A stretch of 8,974 bases of DNA, from the NCBI GenBank assembly GCA_045536155.1, contig JAZSMZ010000132.1:1-8974 (forward strand), read 5' to 3'. The notes below the pieces were generated by a model that did not search any database, had not been told where the DNA came from, and saw only the letters and a list, made by a program, of their open reading frames with translations. Shown here piece after piece: positions 1 to 5,818 of this stretch (position 1 is the stretch's first letter; each line of letters opens with the position of its first letter). Source of the DNA: JAZQNC01 sp045536155 (GTDB lineage Bacteria; Bacillota; Clostridia; Oscillospirales; CAG-272). Both the position numbers and the translations under genes were made by a program.

Positions 1-32
1 CTCCCATATATTGAAGCCCCGCTGTGCGAGGC

Positions 33-107
33 TGGAGCTGGTGAACGGAGTCGAACCATCAACCTGCTGATTACAAATCAGCTGCTCTGCCATTGAGCCA
101 CACCAGC
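33..107 (-). tRNA. tRNA-Thr, anticodon UGU
   Basis: Read on the minus strand, this 75-nt stretch folds as a complete tRNA. The seven-base acceptor stem GCTGGTG (101-107) pairs with CACCAGC (37-43). The D-arm begins GCTC, the anticodon stem GCTGA/TCAGC encloses the loop TTTGTAA, and the T-arm carries the usual GGTTCGACTCC core. The middle of the loop gives anticodon TGT, which decodes ACA and other threonine codons. The discriminator base is followed by a genomically encoded CCA (33-35). A consensus promoter sits about 30 bp upstream. The call rests on a manual fold, but every arm is present and pairs cleanly. Confidence 0.96.
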
Positions 108-140
108 GTATGACCTGCCGCTTTCCTTGCGACGCTTGAT

Positions 141-169
141 ATTATACCACACCGCAGGGCGTTTGTCAA
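141..169 (-). promoter_or_regulatory. SigA promoter of tRNA-Thr
   Basis: On the minus strand a perfect TTGACA (164-169) and a perfect TATAAT (141-146) are separated by exactly 17 bp. The -10 box is preceded by TGG, so it is also an extended -10. Transcription would start near position 134 and enter the tRNA about 27 nt later. A fully consensus promoter fits a highly expressed stable-RNA gene. It is divergent from the promoter at 243-271. Confidence 0.93.
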
Positions 170-242
170 CTGTTTTTATAAATATTTTTCGGCAATTAAC
201 AAAAAATATTACTAAAAAAAGCTACATTTAATAATTACCATC

Positions 243-271
243 TTGAAAGACTGGTATAATGCTGATATAAT
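243..271 (+). promoter_or_regulatory. SigA promoter of the 92-aa membrane protein gene
   Basis: TTGAAA (243-248) and TATAAT (266-271) are separated by 17 bp, and the -10 is preceded by TGA, giving an extended -10. The predicted start near 278 leaves a leader of about 45 nt that ends in a strong ribosome binding site. A second TATAAT at 255-260 lies only 6 bp from the -35 and is probably irrelevant. This promoter is the best reason to believe in the small downstream gene. Confidence 0.85.
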
Positions 272-322
272 TAAATAAGAATAATATCGACGTATTACAA
301 AACGATCCGAAAGGAGCAAAAC

Positions 323-601
323 ATGAAAATGCCCACAGCCAAATGTATAGCAGACAAATTCAAAATCGCGCGCAATTCTCCCAAGGCGCTTGAAATGTCG
401 ATCGGATGCAAATTCGACGCTTCTCTTTACAATTCCGACGAAAAGGAATGTCCCCGATTCCAGCTTCACCTGCAGGGCGGAGATCTCCGCTTCAAGCTGC
501 TCGATCTCGGAGCTGTTGTTGCGATAGCGCTGGGCGCGATCTTGGCTGTCGATGCCGCCCTCACTCTCATTTTCAATATCAAATACCGCAAGAGATTTTA
601 A
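323..601 (+). CDS. Small membrane-anchored protein of unknown function (92 aa)
   Basis: I do not recognise this protein. Its soluble N-terminal part (residues 1 to about 60) is basic and has three cysteines (C8, C29, C43). One hydrophobic segment follows (about residues 62-85, containing GAVVAIALGAILAVDAALTL), then a very basic tail, KYRKRF. By the positive-inside rule the C-terminus would be cytoplasmic. The start is well supported: AAGGAG at 311-316 lies 6 nt before the ATG, behind a consensus promoter. It is a stand-alone gene, divergent from tRNA-Thr and followed by a 267-bp gap. The reverse strand is also open here and would encode a coiled-coil-like stretch, but it has no start signals, so I prefer the plus-strand reading. 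It is probably a real but lineage-restricted gene. Confidence 0.62.
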   Translation: MKMPTAKCIADKFKIARNSPKALEMSIGCKFDASLYNSDEKECPRFQLHLQGGDLRFKLLDLGAVVAIALGAILAVDAALTLIFNIKYRKRF

Positions 602-667
602 TATAAGCTCTATGCCGTGATTTCGGGGAATATTCGGAAAATAAATCGCCGATTTTTAGCTCAATTC

Positions 668-713
668 GCTCGCACGCGACTCGCGTCGCTCATTTTAAGC
701 GACGCAAACGAGC
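668..713. repeat. Intergenic nested inverted repeat upstream of spoIIE
   Basis: An 8-bp perfect stem, GCGTCGCT (683-690) with AGCGACGC (698-705), encloses a 7-nt loop. It is nested in an outer pair, GCTCG (668-672) with CGAGC (709-713). Neither strand has a T-run directly after the stem, so it is not a convincing intrinsic terminator. The rest of the gap between 602 and 868 holds possible Spo0A sites, the spoIIE promoter and a small leader hairpin, and I see no gene in it. The element could be a palindromic repeat, an operator, or a factor-dependent 3' end of the upstream transcript. Confidence 0.55.
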
Positions 714-725
714 AAAAGATACATT

Positions 726-734
726 TTCGTCAAT
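726..734 (+). promoter_or_regulatory. Possible Spo0A box (upstream copy)
   Basis: TTCGTCAAT matches the known Bacillus Spo0A box TTTGTCRAA at 7 of 9 positions. One such match in AT-rich DNA proves little. A second box-like site lies 45 bp downstream at the -35 position of a promoter that reads into spoIIE. Spo0A~P directly activates spoIIE in Bacillus subtilis, so the placement is sensible. Confidence 0.35.
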
Positions 735-770
735 TTCCCAATCGAAAGACTAATAATAATCCCTTCGCCG

Positions 771-804
771 TGCGACAAGATATTTGCGCCGCCTTTGGTA
801 TAAT
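771..804 (+). promoter_or_regulatory. Probable spoIIE promoter: extended -10 with a Spo0A-box-like site at -35
   Basis: A consensus TATAAT at 799-804 is preceded by TGG, forming an extended -10. The -35 region 17 bp upstream (776-781, CAAGAT) is poor. Overlapping it on the opposite strand is CTTGTCGCA (771-779 reversed), which matches the Spo0A box TTTGTCRAA at 7 of 9 positions. A good -10, a bad -35 and an overlapping activator site are typical of Spo0A-activated SigA promoters. Transcription would start near 811, giving a leader of about 58 nt. The -10 is well supported; Spo0A control is inference. Confidence 0.6.
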
Positions 805-825
805 CGCATCACAACGATTTGCCGA

Positions 826-843
826 GGGCGGTTTTTTGCGCCC
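826..843 (+). other. Small GC-only hairpin in the spoIIE leader
   Basis: GGGCG (826-830) can pair with CGCCC (839-843) around an 8-nt loop containing six T. The hairpin ends 9 nt before the GAGG that forms part of the spoIIE ribosome binding region. It could modulate translation initiation, but a 5-bp stem is modest and may be incidental. Confidence 0.3.
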
Positions 844-868
844 ATTTTAAACGAGGATGGTGAAGATA

Positions 869-3250
869 ATGGAAGGCAAAGAAAAGATAAAAAAGGGCAT
901 GACGTCATTTGCTTGCCGTGCGAGAGGGTATTTCGACCGATATATTTCCTCATACAAAAAGGAAACGGGCGAAAAGAGCAGAGCTGTCGGTAATGCAGGG
1001 GCGGTCGCGAGATCGTTTTTTAAGGGCATAGCCGTTTTTGCGGCGAGCTACATGTTCTCGGGCGCGGAGGTCTTTTTATCGGCCGAGCCCTTTGGGGTGT
1101 CCCTCTTCTTTTCCTGCGCAAACACGGCTGTTTACGCCTTTGCCGGCATGGCGATACGCTATCTCTATGCCGACTACGGCGTCGCGAAGTTTATTATTCT
1201 CTCGCTGATATTTTCGGTAAGGGTGCTCGTCACCTTTCTTACGTCGCGCGAGAAGAGATACCCGACGCTGTTCGACGAAAGCACAGCAATGCGACTGTTC
1301 ATGGCAACTGCGACGTCGGCGCTGTTGGGCGCGGTCAACATTATATCGAACGGATTTTTATACTACGATATTTTCGGCACGCTGACAGCGATCGTTCTCA
1401 CTCCTGTATGCACCTTTCTCTTTCTAAACGCATTTGACAACCAGAGAAAATACACTCCCCTATACGAGGCGGGAGTGGCGACGATATGCATGGCGGCGAT
1501 ATATTCATTGCGCGAGGTGAGCTTGTGGGGATTTTCGCTGTCTGCCATCGTCGCGACGGTTATTACCCTTTATATATCGCGCGAGGGAGGGATACTGCGA
1601 GGAGGGGTATACGGCATGATCGCAGGACTGGCCAGTTCCCCCGAGCACGCACCGATATTTGGCCTTGCAGGCCTTGTTGCAGGGATATTCTGGCGCACGT
1701 CAAGCTATCTCGCGTCGGCTTCTGCCGTTGCCGTGGCCCTCACCTTCGGTCTGTACGTCGACGGCATCTCGTCGATTCGCACATTCGCGCCCGACGTCCT
1801 CGTCGGAGCGATCGTTTTTTCGCTCATCACGGCGCTTAATATAAAAAAGATACCGAAAATATTCGTAAACATAGTAAGCGAGGGCGATATCGCATCGAAC
1901 CGCGCCGCCGCCGAAAAGCGCAAGATGCAAGCCACGTCCGAGCATCTTCTCGGCATTTCCGATGCTTTTAGCGACCTTTCCGAAACCTTTTGGAAGATCT
2001 CCGACAAAATGCAGCGCCCCTCGCGCTACGAGATACGGCAGAGCGTGAGCGACGCCTTTGAAAGTGAATGCGTAAACTGTGCGATGTGCGAGCTGTGCCA
2101 GCAGCGCGATTACAGCGAGACCATTGCCGTTTACGACAGCATTGCCCGTACGATGCAGAAAAGCGGCTCGGTGACAAAAAGCGATCTGCCCGACTATATG
2201 CGCGAGCGATGCCGCGACATTGACAAAATAATAGCGAAAATTTCGCTTTCCTATGCAAATCTTTCCGAGCGAGTGCACCGTATGGACAAAACAGAGGTTT
2301 TTGCCGCCGACTACGAGGCGATGGCCAAGATCATCGAGGATGCCGCCGAATCAGGGCGCGATTTCGAGGAAAACGGTGCGATGACCCAAAAAGCGCGGGA
2401 GGCACTCAAGACCATCGATTTTGCGGCGAGCGCGGTATCGGTATACGGAGAGCGCGATCTCTGGGTGATCGCAGGTGGAGTAGATCTTTCGCGCGTCAAA
2501 ATGACGTCTGAGGAGATAAGACGCGCCTTTGAAAACGCGCTCGGCGTTCACTTAAACGACCCCGAATTTGCCATCGACGGCGATTTTGTCACAATGACGA
2601 TGCGATCGCGCAAGATACTCGCCGCCGAAACGGCGAGCGCATCGGAGAAAAAGAAGGAGGAGACGGTGAACGGCGACATGACGTCCAGCTTTGAGAGCCG
2701 CGACGGGCACTACTATGCCCTTATCAGCGACGGCATGGGAAGCGGCCGCGATGCGGCGCTCAGCTCGCGCCTTTGCGGTGTATTTTGCGAAAAGATGTTG
2801 TCGGCGGGTAATTCCAAGGCAATTACTCTCGAGCTGCTCAACAATTTTATTCGACAAAAGAGCACCGAGTGCTTTGCCACCCTCGATATGCTCGAGCTCG
2901 ATTTAATAAACGGCAAGGCCGCCTTTATCAAAAGCGGAGCCGCCCCCTCCTATATAATGCGCGAGGGCAGCGTTTTCCGCATCGCGTCAAATTCCATGCC
3001 CATCGGCATAACGAGGTACATCAATGCCGAGGAGATCAAATTTGAGCTTGTCGACGGCGACGTTGTCGTCATGGTGAGCGACGGAGTGTCCGACTCGCTT
3101 GAGGGAGGCTCGTGGCTTTGCGAGGAGCTGACGTACCGTTGGAACGACGACCTTGCGGTGATGGCGGAGCAGATACTCGCCGAGGCGAAAAAGAGAAATA
3201 TCCGTACCGACGACATGACGGTAGCGCTGACGCGAGTCCAAAGCAGGTGA
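869..3250 (+). CDS. spoIIE: Stage II sporulation protein E, PP2C-type serine phosphatase
   Basis: SpoIIE dephosphorylates the anti-anti-sigma factor SpoIIAA, releasing SigF in the forespore, and also acts at the polar division septum. Residues are numbered from the alternative ATG at 857; subtract 4 for the start used here. A basic N-terminus is followed by a multi-helix membrane region (about 55-335). A central cytoplasmic region has a cysteine cluster (C405, C408, C411, C414, plus C452), as is usual in clostridial SpoIIE. The C-terminal PP2C domain (about 595-795) keeps the acidic metal-binding positions: D607 in NGD, SDGMGSG at 624-630, SDGVSD at 741-746 and DDMT at 785-788. At about 793 aa it is close to the 827 aa of the Bacillus protein. 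I prefer ATG 869 because GGTGA lies 5 nt upstream, whereas at 857 the GAGG touches the start codon. Family assignment is very secure. Confidence 0.95.
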   Translation: MEGKEKIKKGMTSFACRARGYFDRYISSYKKETGEKSRAVGNAGAVARSFFKGIAVFAASYMFSGAEVFLSAEPFGVSLFFSCANTAVYAFAGMAIRYLYADYGVAKFIILSLIFSVRVLVTFLTSREKRYPTLFDESTAMRLFMATATSALLGAVNIISNGFLYYDIFGTLTAIVLTPVCTFLFLNAFDNQRKYTPLYEAGVATICMAAIYSLREVSLWGFSLSAIVATVITLYISREGGILRGGVYGMIAGLASSPEHAPIFGLAGLVAGIFWRTSSYLASASAVAVALTFGLYVDGISSIRTFAPDVLVGAIVFSLITALNIKKIPKIFVNIVSEGDIASNRAAAEKRKMQATSEHLLGISDAFSDLSETFWKISDKMQRPSRYEIRQSVSDAFESECVNCAMCELCQQRDYSETIAVYDSIARTMQKSGSVTKSDLPDYMRERCRDIDKIIAKISLSYANLSERVHRMDKTEVFAADYEAMAKIIEDAAESGRDFEENGAMTQKAREALKTIDFAASAVSVYGERDLWVIAGGVDLSRVKMTSEEIRRAFENALGVHLNDPEFAIDGDFVTMTMRSRKILAAETASASEKKKEETVNGDMTSSFESRDGHYYALISDGMGSGRDAALSSRLCGVFCEKMLSAGNSKAITLELLNNFIRQKSTECFATLDMLELDLINGKAAFIKSGAAPSYIMREGSVFRIASNSMPIGITRYINAEEIKFELVDGDVVVMVSDGVSDSLEGGSWLCEELTYRWNDDLAVMAEQILAEAKKRNIRTDDMTVALTRVQSR

Positions 3251-3265
3251 TTTTTCTCGGGGGAC

Positions 3266-3294
3266 TTGAAAAAAGGCCGCAAATATGCTAATAT
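3266..3294 (+). promoter_or_regulatory. Possible promoter of the GNAT gene
   Basis: TTGAAA (3266-3271) is followed after 17 bp by TAATAT (3289-3294), with TGC just upstream giving an extended -10. The -10 matches consensus at only 4 of 6 positions. It lies in the 75-bp gap after spoIIE, where I see no terminator, so the GNAT gene may have its own transcript and also receive read-through. Confidence 0.55.
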
Positions 3295-3325
3295 CTATAA
3301 AAGACCATAATTTAGGAGTAAAGGC

Positions 3326-3844
3326 ATGATACGGCTTGCAAGAGAGGGCGATATTGACGCTATCGCCGAGATATATTCGCGCGTTCACGATTTCGAGGAG
3401 AGGGGACTTTCCACCGTCGGCTGGGTAAGAAACGTCTATCCCACGCGCCAAACGGCAACCGATGCGCTCGATCGCGGCGATATGTACGTTATAGAGCATG
3501 ACGGAAAGGTCGCAGGCTGCGCGATAATCAATAAAATCCAGCTGGACGGATATTTTACGGCAAATTGGAAATACAAGGCCGAGCCCGACGAGGTTATGGT
3601 ACTGCACACCCTGTCGATCGATCCTGCCTGCAAGGGCAAGGGATTGGGAACTGCCTTCGTTGGCTACTACGAGCAGATGGCGCGCGATATCGGATGCCGA
3701 GTGCTTCGCATCGACACCCAAAAGAAGAATGTCGCGGCACGCGCTCTTTACCAAAAGCTCGGATTCATCGAATCGGACTTTCTTGTATGCGATTTCTACG
3801 GTATTGACAGCGTACAGCTCGTGCTGCTCGAAAAAGCATTATAA
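3326..3844 (+). CDS. GNAT-family N-acetyltransferase
   Basis: This 172-aa protein has the length and layout of a single-domain GNAT enzyme, which transfers acetyl from acetyl-CoA to an amine. The N-terminus (IRLAREGDIDAIAEIY) is a typical first strand and helix. The acetyl-CoA motif A is visible as LSIDPACKGKGLGTAF (about 96-111), with a lysine in place of the usual R/Q of R-x-x-G-x-G. Motif B follows as NVAARALYQKLGF (135-147). The substrate cannot be read from sequence; this broad subfamily includes protein, antibiotic and small-molecule acetylases. The start is set by AGGAG (3314-3318) 7 nt before the ATG. It follows spoIIE on the same strand and ends at a strong terminator. No functional link to sporulation is evident. 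Confidence 0.88.
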   Translation: MIRLAREGDIDAIAEIYSRVHDFEERGLSTVGWVRNVYPTRQTATDALDRGDMYVIEHDGKVAGCAIINKIQLDGYFTANWKYKAEPDEVMVLHTLSIDPACKGKGLGTAFVGYYEQMARDIGCRVLRIDTQKKNVAARALYQKLGFIESDFLVCDFYGIDSVQLVLLEKAL

Positions 3845-3853
3845 AAAATCCTG

Positions 3854-3898
3854 ACGGACGCGCTTTGCGCGTCCGTTTTTAAATTGGTCTGCCAATTT
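3854..3898 (+). terminator. Tandem intrinsic terminators after the GNAT gene
   Basis: The first hairpin has a perfect 10-bp stem, ACGGACGCGC/GCGCGTCCGT, with a 3-nt loop (3854-3876), running into five T. A second begins at 3881: AAATTGG/CCAATTT with a TCTG loop, followed by TTATTT. An A-run before the first stem could let it work on the minus strand too. Together they should separate the GNAT gene from the promoter at 3917-3945. Confidence 0.92.
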
Positions 3899-3916
3899 TT
3901 ATTTACCGAAAATCAC

Positions 3917-3945
3917 TTTACAAAACGTCCGCTTTATATTATAAT
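3917..3945 (+). promoter_or_regulatory. SigA promoter of the membrane protein-amidase operon
   Basis: TTTACA (3917-3922) and a perfect TATAAT (3940-3945) are 17 bp apart, directly after the tandem terminators. The transcript should start near 3952, leaving about 65 nt of leader before the ATG at 4017. This rules out the in-frame GTG at 3951 as a start. Confidence 0.88.
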
Positions 3946-4016
3946 ATATTGTGATTAGACATTTAACATTTTTTCTCGACAAATCGGAGCAAACATATTT
4001 ACTTCAGGAAAAGAAA

Positions 4017-4751
4017 ATGGATTTTTTTAAAAAAATAAAGGAAAAAGAAGAGGCCGAAAGAGAAGAAGAGGAGCTTCTTCCCTATAAAGCACCGCATCCC
4101 GCATGGAAAGTGTTCGGAAAGCTTTTGAAGCTGCTGATGACCCTTGTGCTCGTATCGGTCTTTGTAATTCCCTGCGTGCGCATATTTATGCTAAACTCCC
4201 ATCCAAACGAGGCTGTCGACCTTATCTGGACCGAATCGTCAAAAGCATCGTACAAGTCCGATCCCGACGCCTTTCACACCTACAAGATAAAGATGGGGGA
4301 CAGCTATTCAAAGCTGGGCTATTTCTTCTTTATCGAGGGCAGTATAGTCGAGGACGAGGCGGGTCGGATCGAGCAGATCCAGCTGACGATGCGATACAAC
4401 GACAGTACGGTGACCTATTTTGAAGAGGAGAGCGGCGAGAGCAGTGCCGACGAGCCCTTCGTTTTCGTTCTCTGCGACGAAAAGGGGAATTGCTATCTGC
4501 CCGACGTGACTGTCGAATCAGAAAACGGCAATCTGAATTACAGACGACTGCTTTTCGACAACGTCGATATGTCGGGCGTTGACACTCTTGCGGTAAACGT
4601 ATATTCCGCAAACAATTTTGATCTGTCCTCTCACACCTTTGCCGACGGAAGGGACGAAAATGCTTTTGCAACCGTTCTTGTCTACACCTCGCAGGTCAAA
4701 ATGCCCGAATACAAGCTTTCGAAGCGCGAAACAGCGTGGACAGACCGATAA
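4017..4751 (+). CDS. Single-pass membrane protein of unknown function
   Basis: I do not recognise this 244-aa protein. The N-terminus is short and highly charged (Lys/Glu-rich, residues 3-20) and should be cytoplasmic. One hydrophobic helix follows at about 37-58. The remaining 185 or so residues look like an acidic, beta-rich extracytoplasmic domain. They contain only two cysteines (C153 and C159), close together in VLCDEKGNCYLPDV, which could form a disulfide or simply sit on a turn. The frame extends back to a GTG at 3951, but that codon falls at the transcription start. AGGAAAAG at 4006-4013 precedes the ATG at 4017, so I use that start. It is the first gene of an apparent operon, 30 bp before a membrane-tethered amidase. 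That suggests an envelope role, perhaps regulating or presenting the amidase, but this is inference. Confidence 0.85.
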   Translation: MDFFKKIKEKEEAEREEEELLPYKAPHPAWKVFGKLLKLLMTLVLVSVFVIPCVRIFMLNSHPNEAVDLIWTESSKASYKSDPDAFHTYKIKMGDSYSKLGYFFFIEGSIVEDEAGRIEQIQLTMRYNDSTVTYFEEESGESSADEPFVFVLCDEKGNCYLPDVTVESENGNLNYRRLLFDNVDMSGVDTLAVNVYSANNFDLSSHTFADGRDENAFATVLVYTSQVKMPEYKLSKRETAWTDR

Positions 4752-4781
4752 CTTTAAATAATTGTTTTGTGAGTGAAAAGT

Positions 4782-5753
4782 ATGCGACGCAATAACAAAT
4801 TTATTACATTTATGGGCGGCACGGGCGGCTTTGTCGTTGTCCTTGCCGTAATAATCGTTGCCCTTGCGGTGTCGGGCTATGCCGCATTCACTGCCCTGCG
4901 CATTTCGGCAAGATATGCATCGGCCTACGCAGACGAGCCGAGCGACGTCACGACACTTGCCGATACGACAGTTGATCAGATCGAAAGCGACACCTCCGTT
5001 CAGACCACCGAGCCTATCGTGCTTGAGGAAAGCACGGCAAGCGAGAGCGAGAGTGCCGAGAGCGAAAGCGAAACCGTTACCGAAGAGATAACCGAGGCCG
5101 AGACCTTTGAGCCCGACGAGGAGCGCATTATTATCTGCCTCGATCCCGGGCACGGATACGACGATCCGGGCACCGATTCCGAGTGGCTGGGCGAGCTTTC
5201 CGAAAAGGATATCACTCTTGACATTTCGAAGAGAGTTGCCGCGATAATTAACGAACGCTACAGCGGTGAGCTTCCGCTTGATATATACCTCACCCGCGAA
5301 AGCGACGAAGCGCCCGAGGGTGCTGAGCGCAATAAATACGGTCAGTATCTGTTCGGACCGCAAAAGCGCGAGGCATATATAGAATCGCTCGGATACGTCG
5401 ATGCCCTCGTGTCGATCCATTGCGACTACTATGCCGAAGATCCTAAGCGCGACGGCGTTTGCATCTTCTATTCGCTCAACGTAAACAAGAGCTCGGTATC
5501 GCTCGGACTTGACATCGCCAACGGTATTCTGTCAAACGTCGGCAAGAGCGAGAGCGGCAGAGAGCCCGACGTTCAGTACACCTACTACGACGATGCATAT
5601 TACATGACCAAGTGCACTCCTTTCCCCGCGGTTTTGATCGAATGCGGATTTATTTCCAACGAAACCGAGGCGAAAAATATGCTTGACGACGAGTGGAAGG
5701 ATAAAATGGCCGAGGGAATTGCCCAAGGAATCATGGCGTTTTTACACATCTAA
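4782..5753 (+). CDS. Membrane-anchored N-acetylmuramoyl-L-alanine amidase (Amidase_3 family)
   Basis: This 323-aa zinc enzyme should cleave the bond between N-acetylmuramic acid and L-alanine in peptidoglycan, outside the membrane. Residues 1-9 are basic, and about 16-37 form a signal-anchor helix. A low-complexity linker rich in Glu, Ser and Thr spans about 50-113. The Amidase_3 domain runs from about 115 to the end. Its zinc ligands are visible: H124 in LDPGHG, E141 in LSEKD and H213 in SIHCD, with the catalytic glutamate E287 in IECGF. I chose ATG 4782 over the in-frame GTG at 4773; neither has a strong ribosome binding site, so translation may depend on the gene 30 bp upstream. CwlD, used in spore cortex maturation, has similar architecture without so long a linker. 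The amidase call is firm; a CwlD-like role is a guess. Confidence 0.93.
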   Translation: MRRNNKFITFMGGTGGFVVVLAVIIVALAVSGYAAFTALRISARYASAYADEPSDVTTLADTTVDQIESDTSVQTTEPIVLEESTASESESAESESETVTEEITEAETFEPDEERIIICLDPGHGYDDPGTDSEWLGELSEKDITLDISKRVAAIINERYSGELPLDIYLTRESDEAPEGAERNKYGQYLFGPQKREAYIESLGYVDALVSIHCDYYAEDPKRDGVCIFYSLNVNKSSVSLGLDIANGILSNVGKSESGREPDVQYTYYDDAYYMTKCTPFPAVLIECGFISNETEAKNMLDDEWKDKMAEGIAQGIMAFLHI

Positions 5754-5818
5754 TACACAAAATGTGCAAAAGCGGCAAAAATCACATTTGAAATTTGAGA
5801 TTAGAAGGATTTTGAAAA

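Noticed and set aside
212..469. Reverse-strand open frame opposite the 92-aa gene, with a coiled-coil-like stretch if extended upstream
   Set aside because: It has no ribosome binding site or promoter, its only ATG is internal to the open stretch, and it runs through the plus-strand promoter. It is codon-aligned antisense to a gene with good signals.
1700..2278. 192-aa reverse-strand open frame
   Set aside because: It is a shadow of the spoIIE membrane and central regions, with no independent start signals.
2987..3754. 255-aa reverse-strand open frame
   Set aside because: It is antisense to the end of spoIIE and most of the GNAT gene, which both have clear domain motifs.
3951..4016. N-terminal extension of the membrane protein from GTG 3951
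   Set aside because: The codon falls at the predicted transcription start and has no ribosome binding site; ATG 4017 has both in order.
4518..5420. 300-aa reverse-strand open frame
   Set aside because: It lies antisense across two well-supported genes and shows no family motif; long antisense frames are expected with this codon bias.
5760..5789. AAATGTG/CACATTT inverted repeat between the amidase gene and thiI
   Set aside because: A 7-bp AT-rich stem with a 16-nt loop and no T-run is too weak to call a terminator or riboswitch.
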